In this document: positions 1-6,945 of the stretch, one piece after another
Numbering within the stretch: the stretch's first letter is position 1
Layout: each line of letters starts with the position of its first letter
NCBI RefSeq assembly: GCF_003121845.1
Contig: NZ_QEWQ01000004.1
Span: forward strand, 288,944 to 352,943
Direction of reading: 5' to 3'
From: Ignatzschineria ureiclastica
Lineage (GTDB): Bacteria; Pseudomonadota; Gammaproteobacteria; Cardiobacteriales; Wohlfahrtiimonadaceae
DNA length: 64,000 nucleotides
Notes under the pieces: generated by a model
Told to the model about the DNA's origin: nothing
Database searches by the model: none
What the model saw: the letters and a program-made list of their open reading frames with translations, nothing else
Program-made: the position numbers and the translations under genes

Positions 1-1401
1 GAAGACTCTCCCAATCATAAAAGAACAGCTTCTTATGAAGATATTATCAGTTTACAAGCAGAGCAAGATTTTAAACAACAGCCTGATTTCTATCAATATC
101 CTCATTATTTTAAAAATATTATTACATCTATTATTAATGAGCATATTAGGCAAGCAAGTGAGAATTTAATAACGAATCAAGAAATAAACTATGAAGAGAG
201 TGATGCGGGTTATTTATGCGGTCTATTTAACCAACTCATTCCTAATATTAAATTAAGACCTGAAGGTGTCGAACAAGTTTTCATAGCCCAAAATATTGCG
301 GATGGGGAAGAATATAATTTTAATTTAATGAGTGACGGAGAGCGGGCGATTGTTTTTTATATTGCAAATATATTGATCGCAAAAGAGGGAAGTATTATTG
401 TTATCGATGAACCCGAAACCTACCTTAATCCCACTATTTATAAAAGTTTGTGGAATGAGCTTATCGCTAAGCGTCAAGACTGTCGATTTGTATTCATAAC
501 TCACTCAATAGATTTTATTGCTTCTCGGGAACGTGATAATACGCATTTTTATTGGATTAAGGAATATACACCTCCTAATAATTGGGAGATAGAAAAACTT
601 CCCAATATAGAAAATATGCCTCAAACATTAGTGGCAGAATTAATGGGAAGCAAAAAACCTATTCTTTTTTGTGAAGGGCAATATGAAAGCTATGATTATC
701 AAATTTATTCAGCTCTATTTGGGGTTGAATATACACTAACTCCCGTTGGTGGACATATTTCAGTGATCAATTACACCAAATCCTTTAATGACTTATCTTT
801 AATACATCATAATAGAGCAATAGGAATTGTTGATAGAGATCTGATGGATGATTGTTGGGAAACGAAATTTAATGAAGATAAAATATATGTTTTACCTTTT
901 AATGAAATAGAGATGCTCTTTTTGACAGATATTGTGATGAATCTAGTGATATCGAATAACTTTGAAGAAAACGAAACTAGAGAAAAAATAGAAAATTTTA
1001 AAAACAAGTTTTTTACAAAAATAGAATTTAAGAAAGATAAAATTATCACCTCTGCAGTAAAAAAAGAGATTGATAACCGATTAGAGCATTACAAGATACA
1101 AAATTATAGTTCTCTTGAAAAAATCGAGACAGAAATCACGCAATTAACTACAAAGTTAGGAAATATTTCGGAGATAGCTGAACCAATTGAAGGAAAACTA
1201 CAAGAAGCCATTGATAATCGAGATTATGACGTGTTGTTAACATTATGTAATTTAAAAAAGGAAGTGCTAAAAGGCTTAGGTGATCAATGTCTAGATAGTG
1301 AATATGCAAGAAGAGCACTGAAACAGATAAAAGATAATTGTGAATTACAAAATCAGATTAAAGAGCGCTATTTTTCACAATTAATAGATTCTCAAACTTA
1401 A
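1..1401 (+). CDS. AAA-family ATPase with DUF4435-like C-terminal region (5' partial)
   Basis: The frame is open from the first base, so the start lies outside the window; 466 residues are visible. An ABC-like signature (LMSDGER, near base 325) is followed by a Walker B segment (VIDEPETYLNP, bases 400-432) and a switch-like ITHS, the order seen in SMC/OLD/RecF-like ATPases. After it comes a region starting at KKPILFCEGQYESYDYQIY that resembles the DUF4435 or TOPRIM-like part of OLD-type proteins. The C-terminal third is charged and probably helical. The Walker A motif must lie upstream of base 1. Members of these families are often linked to phage or plasmid defence, but no partner gene is visible here, so the role is inference. 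Family call fairly sure; function unknown. Confidence 0.75.
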   Translation, partial: EDSPNHKRTASYEDIISLQAEQDFKQQPDFYQYPHYFKNIITSIINEHIRQASENLITNQEINYEESDAGYLCGLFNQLIPNIKLRPEGVEQVFIAQNIADGEEYNFNLMSDGERAIVFYIANILIAKEGSIIVIDEPETYLNPTIYKSLWNELIAKRQDCRFVFITHSIDFIASRERDNTHFYWIKEYTPPNNWEIEKLPNIENMPQTLVAELMGSKKPILFCEGQYESYDYQIYSALFGVEYTLTPVGGHISVINYTKSFNDLSLIHHNRAIGIVDRDLMDDCWETKFNEDKIYVLPFNEIEMLFLTDIVMNLVISNNFEENETREKIENFKNKFFTKIEFKKDKIITSAVKKEIDNRLEHYKIQNYSSLEKIETEITQLTTKLGNISEIAEPIEGKLQEAIDNRDYDVLLTLCNLKKEVLKGLGDQCLDSEYARRALKQIKDNCELQNQIKERYFSQLIDSQT

Positions 1402-1471
1402 AATTCCTTTCTGTACAATAGAAGTTGCTCTCCTTAAAATATAGAGATTAATTATCTTAGCGAGGAAACAG

Positions 1472-1822
1472 ATGAAAAGTTTTGTCGAGATGAAGCTTCT
1501 CAGAGAGCGGGAATGGCGAGCATGGAAGCAGGAATATTTGCGGGAGAAGATCCACTTTCTAGAGTTTACATGGGCTTTAGATGAAGATTCCATTGCGCAA
1601 TTACAGATGCGCCTAGCGCTTGCCAAAGATCAAGAGATCTACCGAACACCCATAGTCGATTCCGCCGGCAAGGTACATAATGATGTACGCACACGAGAAT
1701 TAGAAGTGCTCTATAACTTCTTAATTTCAGAACGAAGCCTACGAGAGAGAAGAGCACAGGGCAAATGGATGCTCATCCAATCGGCGAGAAATATCGCGGA
1801 ATTGCCGGTGATTCGGGAGTAG
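1472..1822 (+). CDS. hypothetical protein, charged and helical
   Basis: A 116-residue protein I do not recognise. The start has a good ribosome binding site (GAGGAAACAG just before ATG) and a terminator follows 35 bases after the stop, so it looks like a real single-gene unit. The protein is rich in Arg, Glu, Leu and Trp, with no signal peptide or membrane segment, and probably forms long amphipathic helices. It starts 70 bases after the upstream ATPase gene, so co-transcription is possible. No function can be assigned. Confidence 0.6.
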   Translation: MKSFVEMKLLREREWRAWKQEYLREKIHFLEFTWALDEDSIAQLQMRLALAKDQEIYRTPIVDSAGKVHNDVRTRELEVLYNFLISERSLRERRAQGKWMLIQSARNIAELPVIRE

Positions 1823-1856
1823 GTTTGCGGCTATTATCAGGTTAAAGATGCGATTT

Positions 1857-1888
1857 AAAGGGAGGCAATAGATGCTTCCCTTTTTTTA
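1857..1888 (+). terminator. intrinsic terminator
   Basis: GGGAGGCA pairs with TGCTTCCC (one G-T wobble) around a 5-base loop and is followed by seven T residues. It ends the transcript of the 116-residue hypothetical gene. Confidence 0.8.
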
Positions 1889-2055
1889 TATTTGACCTTT
1901 CTTAATATTATATATTTTTTATAAAAATATATATATTTAGGTAATTATGACATAACCTGTCAAATCGTTATGTTAATGTCTCCTAATGATCTCTAACTAT
2001 CTGGGTATTTTGGTAGAGATCGATTCATATATCAATATTTTTAGGAGTTTATTAT

Positions 2056-2421
2056 ATGCGTAAATCAGGTGGCATTATTGCCCTTATTGCTGGTATTTTT
2101 GCTGTTATAGCTGCAATTTTCACATTGATGGTTGGTGGTGTTGGTGGTGCCTTTGAAGCGGAAGGTGCTAATACAGTTATCGGTTTGGGGTTTGGTGGAT
2201 TAGTATTTTCATTTTTAACGATTATATTAGGCGCTGTAAGTATAGGTGTTGATTCTAAGATCCCTGGTATTTTTCTGATTATTTGTTCAATACTTGGCGC
2301 TATTTTAGGGGGAACTTTTGTTGCTATCTGTATGATTTTAGCACTTATTGGCGGTATTCTTGCCACAATCGGGGCTACTAGTAAAAAGAAGAAGATCGAA
2401 ATGGCTAACAGTATGAATTAA
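2056..2421 (+). CDS. small four-helix membrane protein, unknown function
   Basis: A 121-residue protein with about four hydrophobic segments separated by short Gly-rich loops and a basic KKKK end, in the style of DUF4064-type small membrane proteins. AGGAG lies nine bases before the ATG. It has its own downstream terminator, so it is probably transcribed alone. The high Gly and Ile content could suit helix packing in a small oligomer. No substrate or partner can be inferred. Confidence 0.65.
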   Translation: MRKSGGIIALIAGIFAVIAAIFTLMVGGVGGAFEAEGANTVIGLGFGGLVFSFLTIILGAVSIGVDSKIPGIFLIICSILGAILGGTFVAICMILALIGGILATIGATSKKKKIEMANSMN

Positions 2422-2499
2422 AATATTTATTGCTTATTTGTATAGCAATTGCAACTTATGGGTACAAAAATGCGATAGTCAAAATGTTATACTTTTTAA

Positions 2500-2550
2500 A
2501 GTCAGTAATTATAATAACAACTATTTGTTACTGTATTACTGGCTTTTTTT
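2500..2550 (+). terminator. intrinsic terminator
   Basis: AGTCAGTAAT and ATTACTGGCT form the base (one mismatch) and TAACA/TGTTA an inner stem, followed by a run of T. It separates the small membrane protein gene from the next gene. Confidence 0.75.
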
Positions 2551-2592
2551 ATATGCGAATTATCTCTAATATTTCACTCAAGAGGGCTTTTA

Positions 2593-2910
2593 ATGATGTT
2601 CCCATGTACAGGTTGTGGTCTTTGTTGTCAACGTATTGGCGGTGTTGAGGCGCTCCGAGATTATGATCTTGGCAATGGAGTTTGTAAATATTTCTCACCA
2701 ACAGAGAATAATTGCAAGATCTATGCAACTCGACCACTTGAATGCCGAGTGGATGAAATGTATAAAAAAGTTTATTCCGCACAATATAGTCGTATTGAGT
2801 TTTATAAAATGAATGCACAGATTTGTAATGCGATGCAGGAAGAAGCAAAAGTAGATGAAGAATATCGAGTTTTAATTACGACTACAAATAGTGATAATGA
2901 TTTCAAGTGA
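2593..2910 (+). CDS. YkgJ-family cysteine cluster protein
   Basis: A 105-residue protein starting MMFPCTGCGLCC. The CxxCxxCC motif plus later Cys residues (VCKYF, NCKIY, ECRVD) is typical of the YkgJ/zinc- or iron-sulphur-cluster family (formerly UPF0153). GAGGG lies just before the ATG. The role of the family is not well defined; metal-cluster binding is the usual proposal. It sits after a terminator, so it should have its own promoter. The family call is fairly certain, the function is not. Confidence 0.8.
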   Translation: MMFPCTGCGLCCQRIGGVEALRDYDLGNGVCKYFSPTENNCKIYATRPLECRVDEMYKKVYSAQYSRIEFYKMNAQICNAMQEEAKVDEEYRVLITTTNSDNDFK

Positions 2911-3149
2911 AGCTTTCATCAAAGGTAATATCTTCTTAGAATCTTCTTAGAGTTCAGTTCTTAATGTTAACAATGAGCATGCTTGAATAATTCCATATAT
3001 CTATACGCTGGCAGATTCGAGCATATATAAAACGGATATATTATTTAACATAATATATAGAATTAGACATTTTATATATCTTAGATTTACTAAGAGAGAG
3101 ATAGCTTGTTGATGCCCTGTACACATTTAGATCTACAAAATGTAACTAT
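2911..3149. other. AT-rich intergenic region
   Basis: No gene seen. A short direct repeat (ATCTTCTTAGA twice in tandem near 2930-2951) is the only structure noticed before the corA terminator. Confidence 0.4.
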
Positions 3150-3177
3150 AAAAAAGACCCTTGTATTACCAAGGGTC
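3150..3177 (-). terminator. intrinsic terminator of the corA cluster
   Basis: On the minus strand GACCCTTG and CAAGGGTC form a perfect 8-bp stem with a 6-base loop, followed by TTTTTT. It lies 75 bases past the stop of the last corA gene. Confidence 0.85.
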
Positions 3178-3251
3178 AAAGATTTTATTATAGATATAGT
3201 TGTTATGAGAGAAACTTAAAATTTTAATTATGAAAGGCTGTGAACAGAGTT

Positions 3252-4199
3252 TTAGAAATATTTTTTCTTATAGAAAATTCCGGCAACGACACCTGTAAGA
3301 ATAACCATGATAACGATTAGAATCGCAAATGCGTGTTCATTCTCCTGAAATGGTAATGGTACATTCATACCATAGATTGTGGCGATCACTGTTGGAATTG
3401 ACAATACGATGGTGAGTGCTGTTAATAGCTTAACGACATGGCTCACATTATTTTGGATAATATTACCGTAAGCATCCATCACGTTATTGGCATTCAATTG
3501 ATTGATTTCCGCTACAGAATAAGCTTGTTCTAATTCAATAATGGTATCTTCAAAGCGCTCTTCTGCATTTGGAAAAAGATCTAAAAGACGCTCTTTATTG
3601 ATTTTACGCATAAGATGTAACATCTGCTTCAAAGAGATTGTCATATCTAGCAAACCATCATTGATATAAAGTAATGTATAAAGCTCAGAGTTCCGATATG
3701 AACGGGATAATTCATCTTCAGCTTCGGCAATCTCATATTCAATGGTATGCATCAATTTAAGATAGCGCTCTGAGGTGATATGAAAAAGATCCAGGAGATT
3801 TTGTACCTGTTTTTCTCGACCTAAACCATCACAGCATTTCATAAAAGATTCGAAAAAATGAGTCATATCAACACTGCAGATTGTCACAATATGAGTGCCG
3901 ACTAATGCGATACCTAGAGGAATTGTTTGGTAACGAATCCCTTCAGAATTAGCCTTAAATTCTGGGTTTACATAAGGTAGATGAATAATAAAAAGCATCA
4001 TATCACCTTCACTCATAATGGTTGGGCGAGTATTAATATCAATGGCTTCTTTCATAAAGTCCATAGGGATATTGAGCGTACGATGAAGCGTGTTGAGATC
4101 CATCTGGTCTGGGTTTATCACACGAATCCAGTTGTTATCGGTGATTTGCGTTTCATGCTCATAGGTATTTTTAACTAAGTTTTTGTAAATTGTGATCAT
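3252..4199 (-). CDS. corA: CorA-family divalent cation transporter (third of three)
   Basis: A 315-residue inner membrane protein with the CorA plan: a long soluble N-terminal domain with an extended helix, then two C-terminal transmembrane helices. The signature YGMN at residues 276-279 ends the first helix, followed by an acidic periplasmic loop (ENEH). CorA forms pentameric magnesium, and sometimes cobalt or nickel, channels. The protein ends with the usual lysines (YKKKYF). It lies 12 bases after the middle paralog, so the genes are probably one transcript under the M-box riboswitch. The paralogs are strongly diverged, which points to an old duplication or different ion preferences. Confidence 0.9.
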   Translation of the reverse strand: MITIYKNLVKNTYEHETQITDNNWIRVINPDQMDLNTLHRTLNIPMDFMKEAIDINTRPTIMSEGDMMLFIIHLPYVNPEFKANSEGIRYQTIPLGIALVGTHIVTICSVDMTHFFESFMKCCDGLGREKQVQNLLDLFHITSERYLKLMHTIEYEIAEAEDELSRSYRNSELYTLLYINDGLLDMTISLKQMLHLMRKINKERLLDLFPNAEERFEDTIIELEQAYSVAEINQLNANNVMDAYGNIIQNNVSHVVKLLTALTIVLSIPTVIATIYGMNVPLPFQENEHAFAILIVIMVILTGVVAGIFYKKKYF

Positions 4200-4211
4200 G
4201 ATAAGCTCCCA

Positions 4212-5168
4212 TTAATCAAAACGAATATATTTTTTACAGTAGAAGAAAAAGAGTAAAACAACGCTTACTAACACCATAATACTAGCCACAACAACGGTAG
4301 ATATTGGATCTTCTTCGCTTGGCAGTGCCACATTCATGGAGAAAATAGAACCAATCATCGAGGGAATAATCAGAATGATCGCTAAGGCTGTTAATGTTTT
4401 GAGAACCGTATTAAGATTATTATGAACAATCGCCGCATAAGCATCCATCAAGTTACTCAAGCTTTCTCGGCTCATCTCTGCAACTTCTGCAGATTGTTCG
4501 ATATCGACTAAAATATCTGATAACAAGCCCTTCTCTTCAGGATAAATTTTAACTGCATAACCATTAATCACTTGGCGATATAAGATCGTGAGTGCCGATA
4601 GGGATACGGAAAATTGTAGTAAACTTTTATTCTGATTGATTAAGCTAAAGAGCTCGCGATTTTGGTAAGATTGACGCAATTTTTGTTGTAATACTCGCGT
4701 CTCATCTTTCACAAAACCTAAGTGATCATCGTAAGATTTAGCCACTGCTTTAAAGAGCAAAATTGTCATTCGGGTTTTCATATGGGTTTCAAAGAGCCCA
4801 AATTGGCCATTCAAAAATTGATCAATGAGCGGTTGATGCGATTTTTTAGTGACTAAAAAAAGGTTATTTTCCGAATGAATAATGCCAAATGGAAGCGTAA
4901 TATAAGGCGCTTCATTCTCTTTACCTGCATTAGGATCTGTCACAGGAATATTGAGAACAATTAATAAACCATTACTATCCCGCTCTAAACGGGGATGTTC
5001 CTGAGGATCAAGGGAATCAGTGAAGAATTTCTCTGGTAACTTAAACTGTGAAGCCACTTGTTTGATTTTCTCTGAATCTGGATCAGTTAACACAATTAAT
5101 GTATTGCTTTTGAAACGTGCTTCCTCTTGAAGCTCCCCTAAAGCAAGGCTTTTATAAACTTTTAACAT
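4212..5168 (-). CDS. CorA-family transporter with SMN in place of GMN (middle paralog)
   Basis: A 318-residue CorA-family protein with the same layout: soluble N-terminal domain, long helix, two C-terminal transmembrane helices and a KKYIRFD end. The family signature reads IFSMNVALP, with Ser277 replacing the Gly of GMN; the codon is TCC (bases 4338-4340). In CorA the GMN motif forms the ion entry filter and most substitutions lower transport, so this copy may have changed selectivity, be regulatory, or act in a mixed pentamer (inference). It lies 185 bases after the upstream paralog, a gap that holds a TGCAGTG/CACTGCA hairpin at 5249-5268. AGGA precedes the ATG. Confidence 0.85.
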   Translation of the reverse strand: MLKVYKSLALGELQEEARFKSNTLIVLTDPDSEKIKQVASQFKLPEKFFTDSLDPQEHPRLERDSNGLLIVLNIPVTDPNAGKENEAPYITLPFGIIHSENNLFLVTKKSHQPLIDQFLNGQFGLFETHMKTRMTILLFKAVAKSYDDHLGFVKDETRVLQQKLRQSYQNRELFSLINQNKSLLQFSVSLSALTILYRQVINGYAVKIYPEEKGLLSDILVDIEQSAEVAEMSRESLSNLMDAYAAIVHNNLNTVLKTLTALAIILIIPSMIGSIFSMNVALPSEEDPISTVVVASIMVLVSVVLLFFFYCKKYIRFD

Positions 5169-5353
5169 AAGGCAATCCTTTCTAACTGTACTGAACTTTG
5201 TCTCTCATAGGTTGTTTATTGCTTTTTATGATGCGCAAAAAACTTCTTTGCAGTGCTGTATCACTGCAACATAGACAAAATTCATTATGAAATTGTATGA
5301 AATCTTTTATAGATAGCGTTCTATCAGTATGACGCTGATTACGCTGAATCCTT

Positions 5354-6286
5354 TTAAATCATCTTCTTCGATCTGAAGAATGCTAAAGCACCCACGATAA
5401 TAATACCGGCGACTATCGCTAATCCTGTTAATGCATAAGGTGATTCTTGCCAAGGCAATGGAATATTCATTCCATAAATGCCACCAATGGCCATCGGCAC
5501 CGTTGCAACTGTCACTAAAATGGTTAGATATTGCACTGAGAGACTAAGATTATTCTCAATCAATGCCGAATAAGCATCCATTAAATTCCGTAAGTTTGCT
5601 TGATGAATCGTTGCAACACTCTCAGCTTGTTCTGTTTTAGTAATCAAATCTTGAAGCGCTAAATCCTGTTCATAGTCCGCTTTTAATAGACTCTTCTGAG
5701 CTAAACACTTGAGAAGCTTAATATTTCTATTCAATGCTTTTGCAAAATAGAGTAGACTTTTATTGTTATCAATTAGTTTGTAGACCGATTTATTATTAAA
5801 TTCTCGTTTGAGATTAGTCTCTAATACGCTAATTTCCTGTATCAAAGCCTCTGTTAAATTGATAAACATCGTTGTTGTCATATCTAAGATTCGATAGACA
5901 AAATCTGTTGGATCTTTCTCTGCCCAAGTGACTAAATGCTCGTGCTCTAAGTAGGTAAAGAGAAATGAATCTTGGTCTGCAATCGTAATGACCGTATCTT
6001 CTTTAATTAAGAGTGTTAGATGAGCGATCTGATATGGCACTTTAGAACGAGGCAAATTTTTCCGAGGGATATCAATTTTTAATAAAATAGTATCATCGTC
6101 TAATTGATTTAAATGGCCGCGTGCTCGTTGTAACGTATCTTCTGGCAAATGGTATTTTTTAAAAACACGACTCAATTCAGCCATAGAGGGAGAAATAAGA
6201 TTAATCCATTCTGTAGCCGATGTTTGAGGTTCTGCCTTGATAGCAGCTTCTTTTGAGAGAATGATTTTATCTTGTACGATGCTCAT
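5354..6286 (-). CDS. corA: CorA-family divalent cation transporter (first of three)
   Basis: A 310-residue protein with the CorA fold: soluble N-terminal domain, then two C-terminal membrane helices with YGMNIPLPW near residues 271-279 and a positively charged tail (RSKKMI). It is the promoter-proximal gene of a three-paralog cluster and has a strong ribosome binding site (AAGGAGAGCAAT before ATG). Directly upstream on the same strand lie a terminator hairpin and an M-box aptamer, so expression should fall when intracellular magnesium is high. This context supports magnesium as the substrate. Confidence 0.9.
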   Translation of the reverse strand: MSIVQDKIILSKEAAIKAEPQTSATEWINLISPSMAELSRVFKKYHLPEDTLQRARGHLNQLDDDTILLKIDIPRKNLPRSKVPYQIAHLTLLIKEDTVITIADQDSFLFTYLEHEHLVTWAEKDPTDFVYRILDMTTTMFINLTEALIQEISVLETNLKREFNNKSVYKLIDNNKSLLYFAKALNRNIKLLKCLAQKSLLKADYEQDLALQDLITKTEQAESVATIHQANLRNLMDAYSALIENNLSLSVQYLTILVTVATVPMAIGGIYGMNIPLPWQESPYALTGLAIVAGIIIVGALAFFRSKKMI

Positions 6287-6325
6287 ATTGCTCTCCTTGG
6301 CAAAGTGAATTGAAAAATTGAAATA

Positions 6326-6362
6326 AACAAAAAGCGCACCTTTCTTATGAAAAAGGTGCGCT
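6326..6362 (-). terminator. riboswitch-controlled intrinsic terminator before corA
   Basis: On the minus strand AGCGCACCTTT and AAAGGTGCGCT form a perfect 11-bp stem with an 8-base loop, followed by TTTTGTTTATTT. It sits in the 5' leader, 46 bases before the first corA start and downstream of the M-box aptamer. A terminator in a leader is what a transcriptional off-switch needs. GGGCGC on the minus strand (6475-6480) could pair with part of the 5' arm and act as an anti-terminator (inference). Confidence 0.85.
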
Positions 6363-6445
6363 CTTGAAATTCAATCAATTCACTAGAGAGCATAACAAAT
6401 CAATATTACACTGGATAATTGTACGGTAGCATATAGACTTGACAC

Positions 6446-6538
6446 TAGAAGCAGACTCATAGCTTACTCGCTATGCGCCCTACTCACTTTCTAAAATCAT
6501 TCCCCATTCTAATCTATTACGCTCAAAATCTGCTTCTA
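6446..6538 (-). promoter_or_regulatory. structured RNA segment in the corA leader
   Basis: Bases 6446-6455 and 6529-6538 are perfectly complementary over 10 bp (TAGAAGCAGA/TCTGCTTCTA). Inside lies a second hairpin, CATAGC/GCTATG at 6458-6475. The segment is between the M-box aptamer and the terminator, so it may belong to the expression platform. I do not recognise it as a known RNA family. Confidence 0.45.
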
Positions 6539-6644
6539 CAGTTTCTATTAATACCATTTGAATGGATAATCATTTTGAATCTACCACAAGCATATCTTGG
6601 CTATTTACCAAAATATTCATGATTATCAGTGAAATTACTGATTT

Positions 6645-6848
6645 CCTCTTTCATTGAGCTTTAGCACTGTACGGCATAAGGAAATAGTTACATGAACATT
6701 CCATAATGGATAATATATTCAATGATTTCTCTAGTCGCTAGCTACGTTATAGATCACCTTAAGCCGATGATCTCTGTTAAACCCGTTGGCGTCTTTGGAC
6801 GTTTCTGGGCAGTAGCCTATCTCCGTACAGGAGCCTCACCTAACGAGG
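6645..6848 (-). promoter_or_regulatory. M-box (ykoK) magnesium riboswitch aptamer
   Basis: The minus strand carries the conserved M-box blocks in order: CGTTAGGTGAGGCTCCTGTA, GGAGATAGGCTACTGCCCAG, AAACGTCCAAAGACGCCAAC, GGGTTTAACAGAGATCATCG, then GGTGATCTATAACGTAGCTA, and near the 3' end TATGCCGTACAGTGCTAAAG. CCTC (6848 side) pairs with GAGG (6645-6648) to close the P1 helix. M-box RNAs bind several magnesium ions and turn off magnesium transport genes. The next genes on this strand are three CorA paralogs, a matching target. The family is known mainly from Gram-positive bacteria. Confidence 0.93.
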
Positions 6849-6868
6849 TACCTGCAATTTGTGGATGG

Positions 6869-6898
6869 ATAATACACCTAAAGGATTTTAAAAGTCAA
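6869..6898 (-). promoter_or_regulatory. sigma70-type promoter for the M-box/corA transcript
   Basis: On the minus strand TTGACT (6893-6898) and TATTAT (6869-6874) are 18 bases apart, with TG just before the -10. The start would fall near 6862, about 14 bases before the aptamer. Confidence 0.7.
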
Positions 6899-6945
6899 AT
6901 AATTATTTTATTTTTATAAATAACGCATCAGAAAATCAAGGTTAA

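Noticed and set aside
2430-2648. A 72-codon open frame on the plus strand
   Set aside because: It crosses a terminator hairpin and overlaps the start of the YkgJ-type gene in another frame, with no ribosome binding site.
6722-6919. A 65-codon open frame on the plus strand
   Set aside because: It is antisense to the M-box aptamer and its promoter; the conserved RNA explains the sequence.
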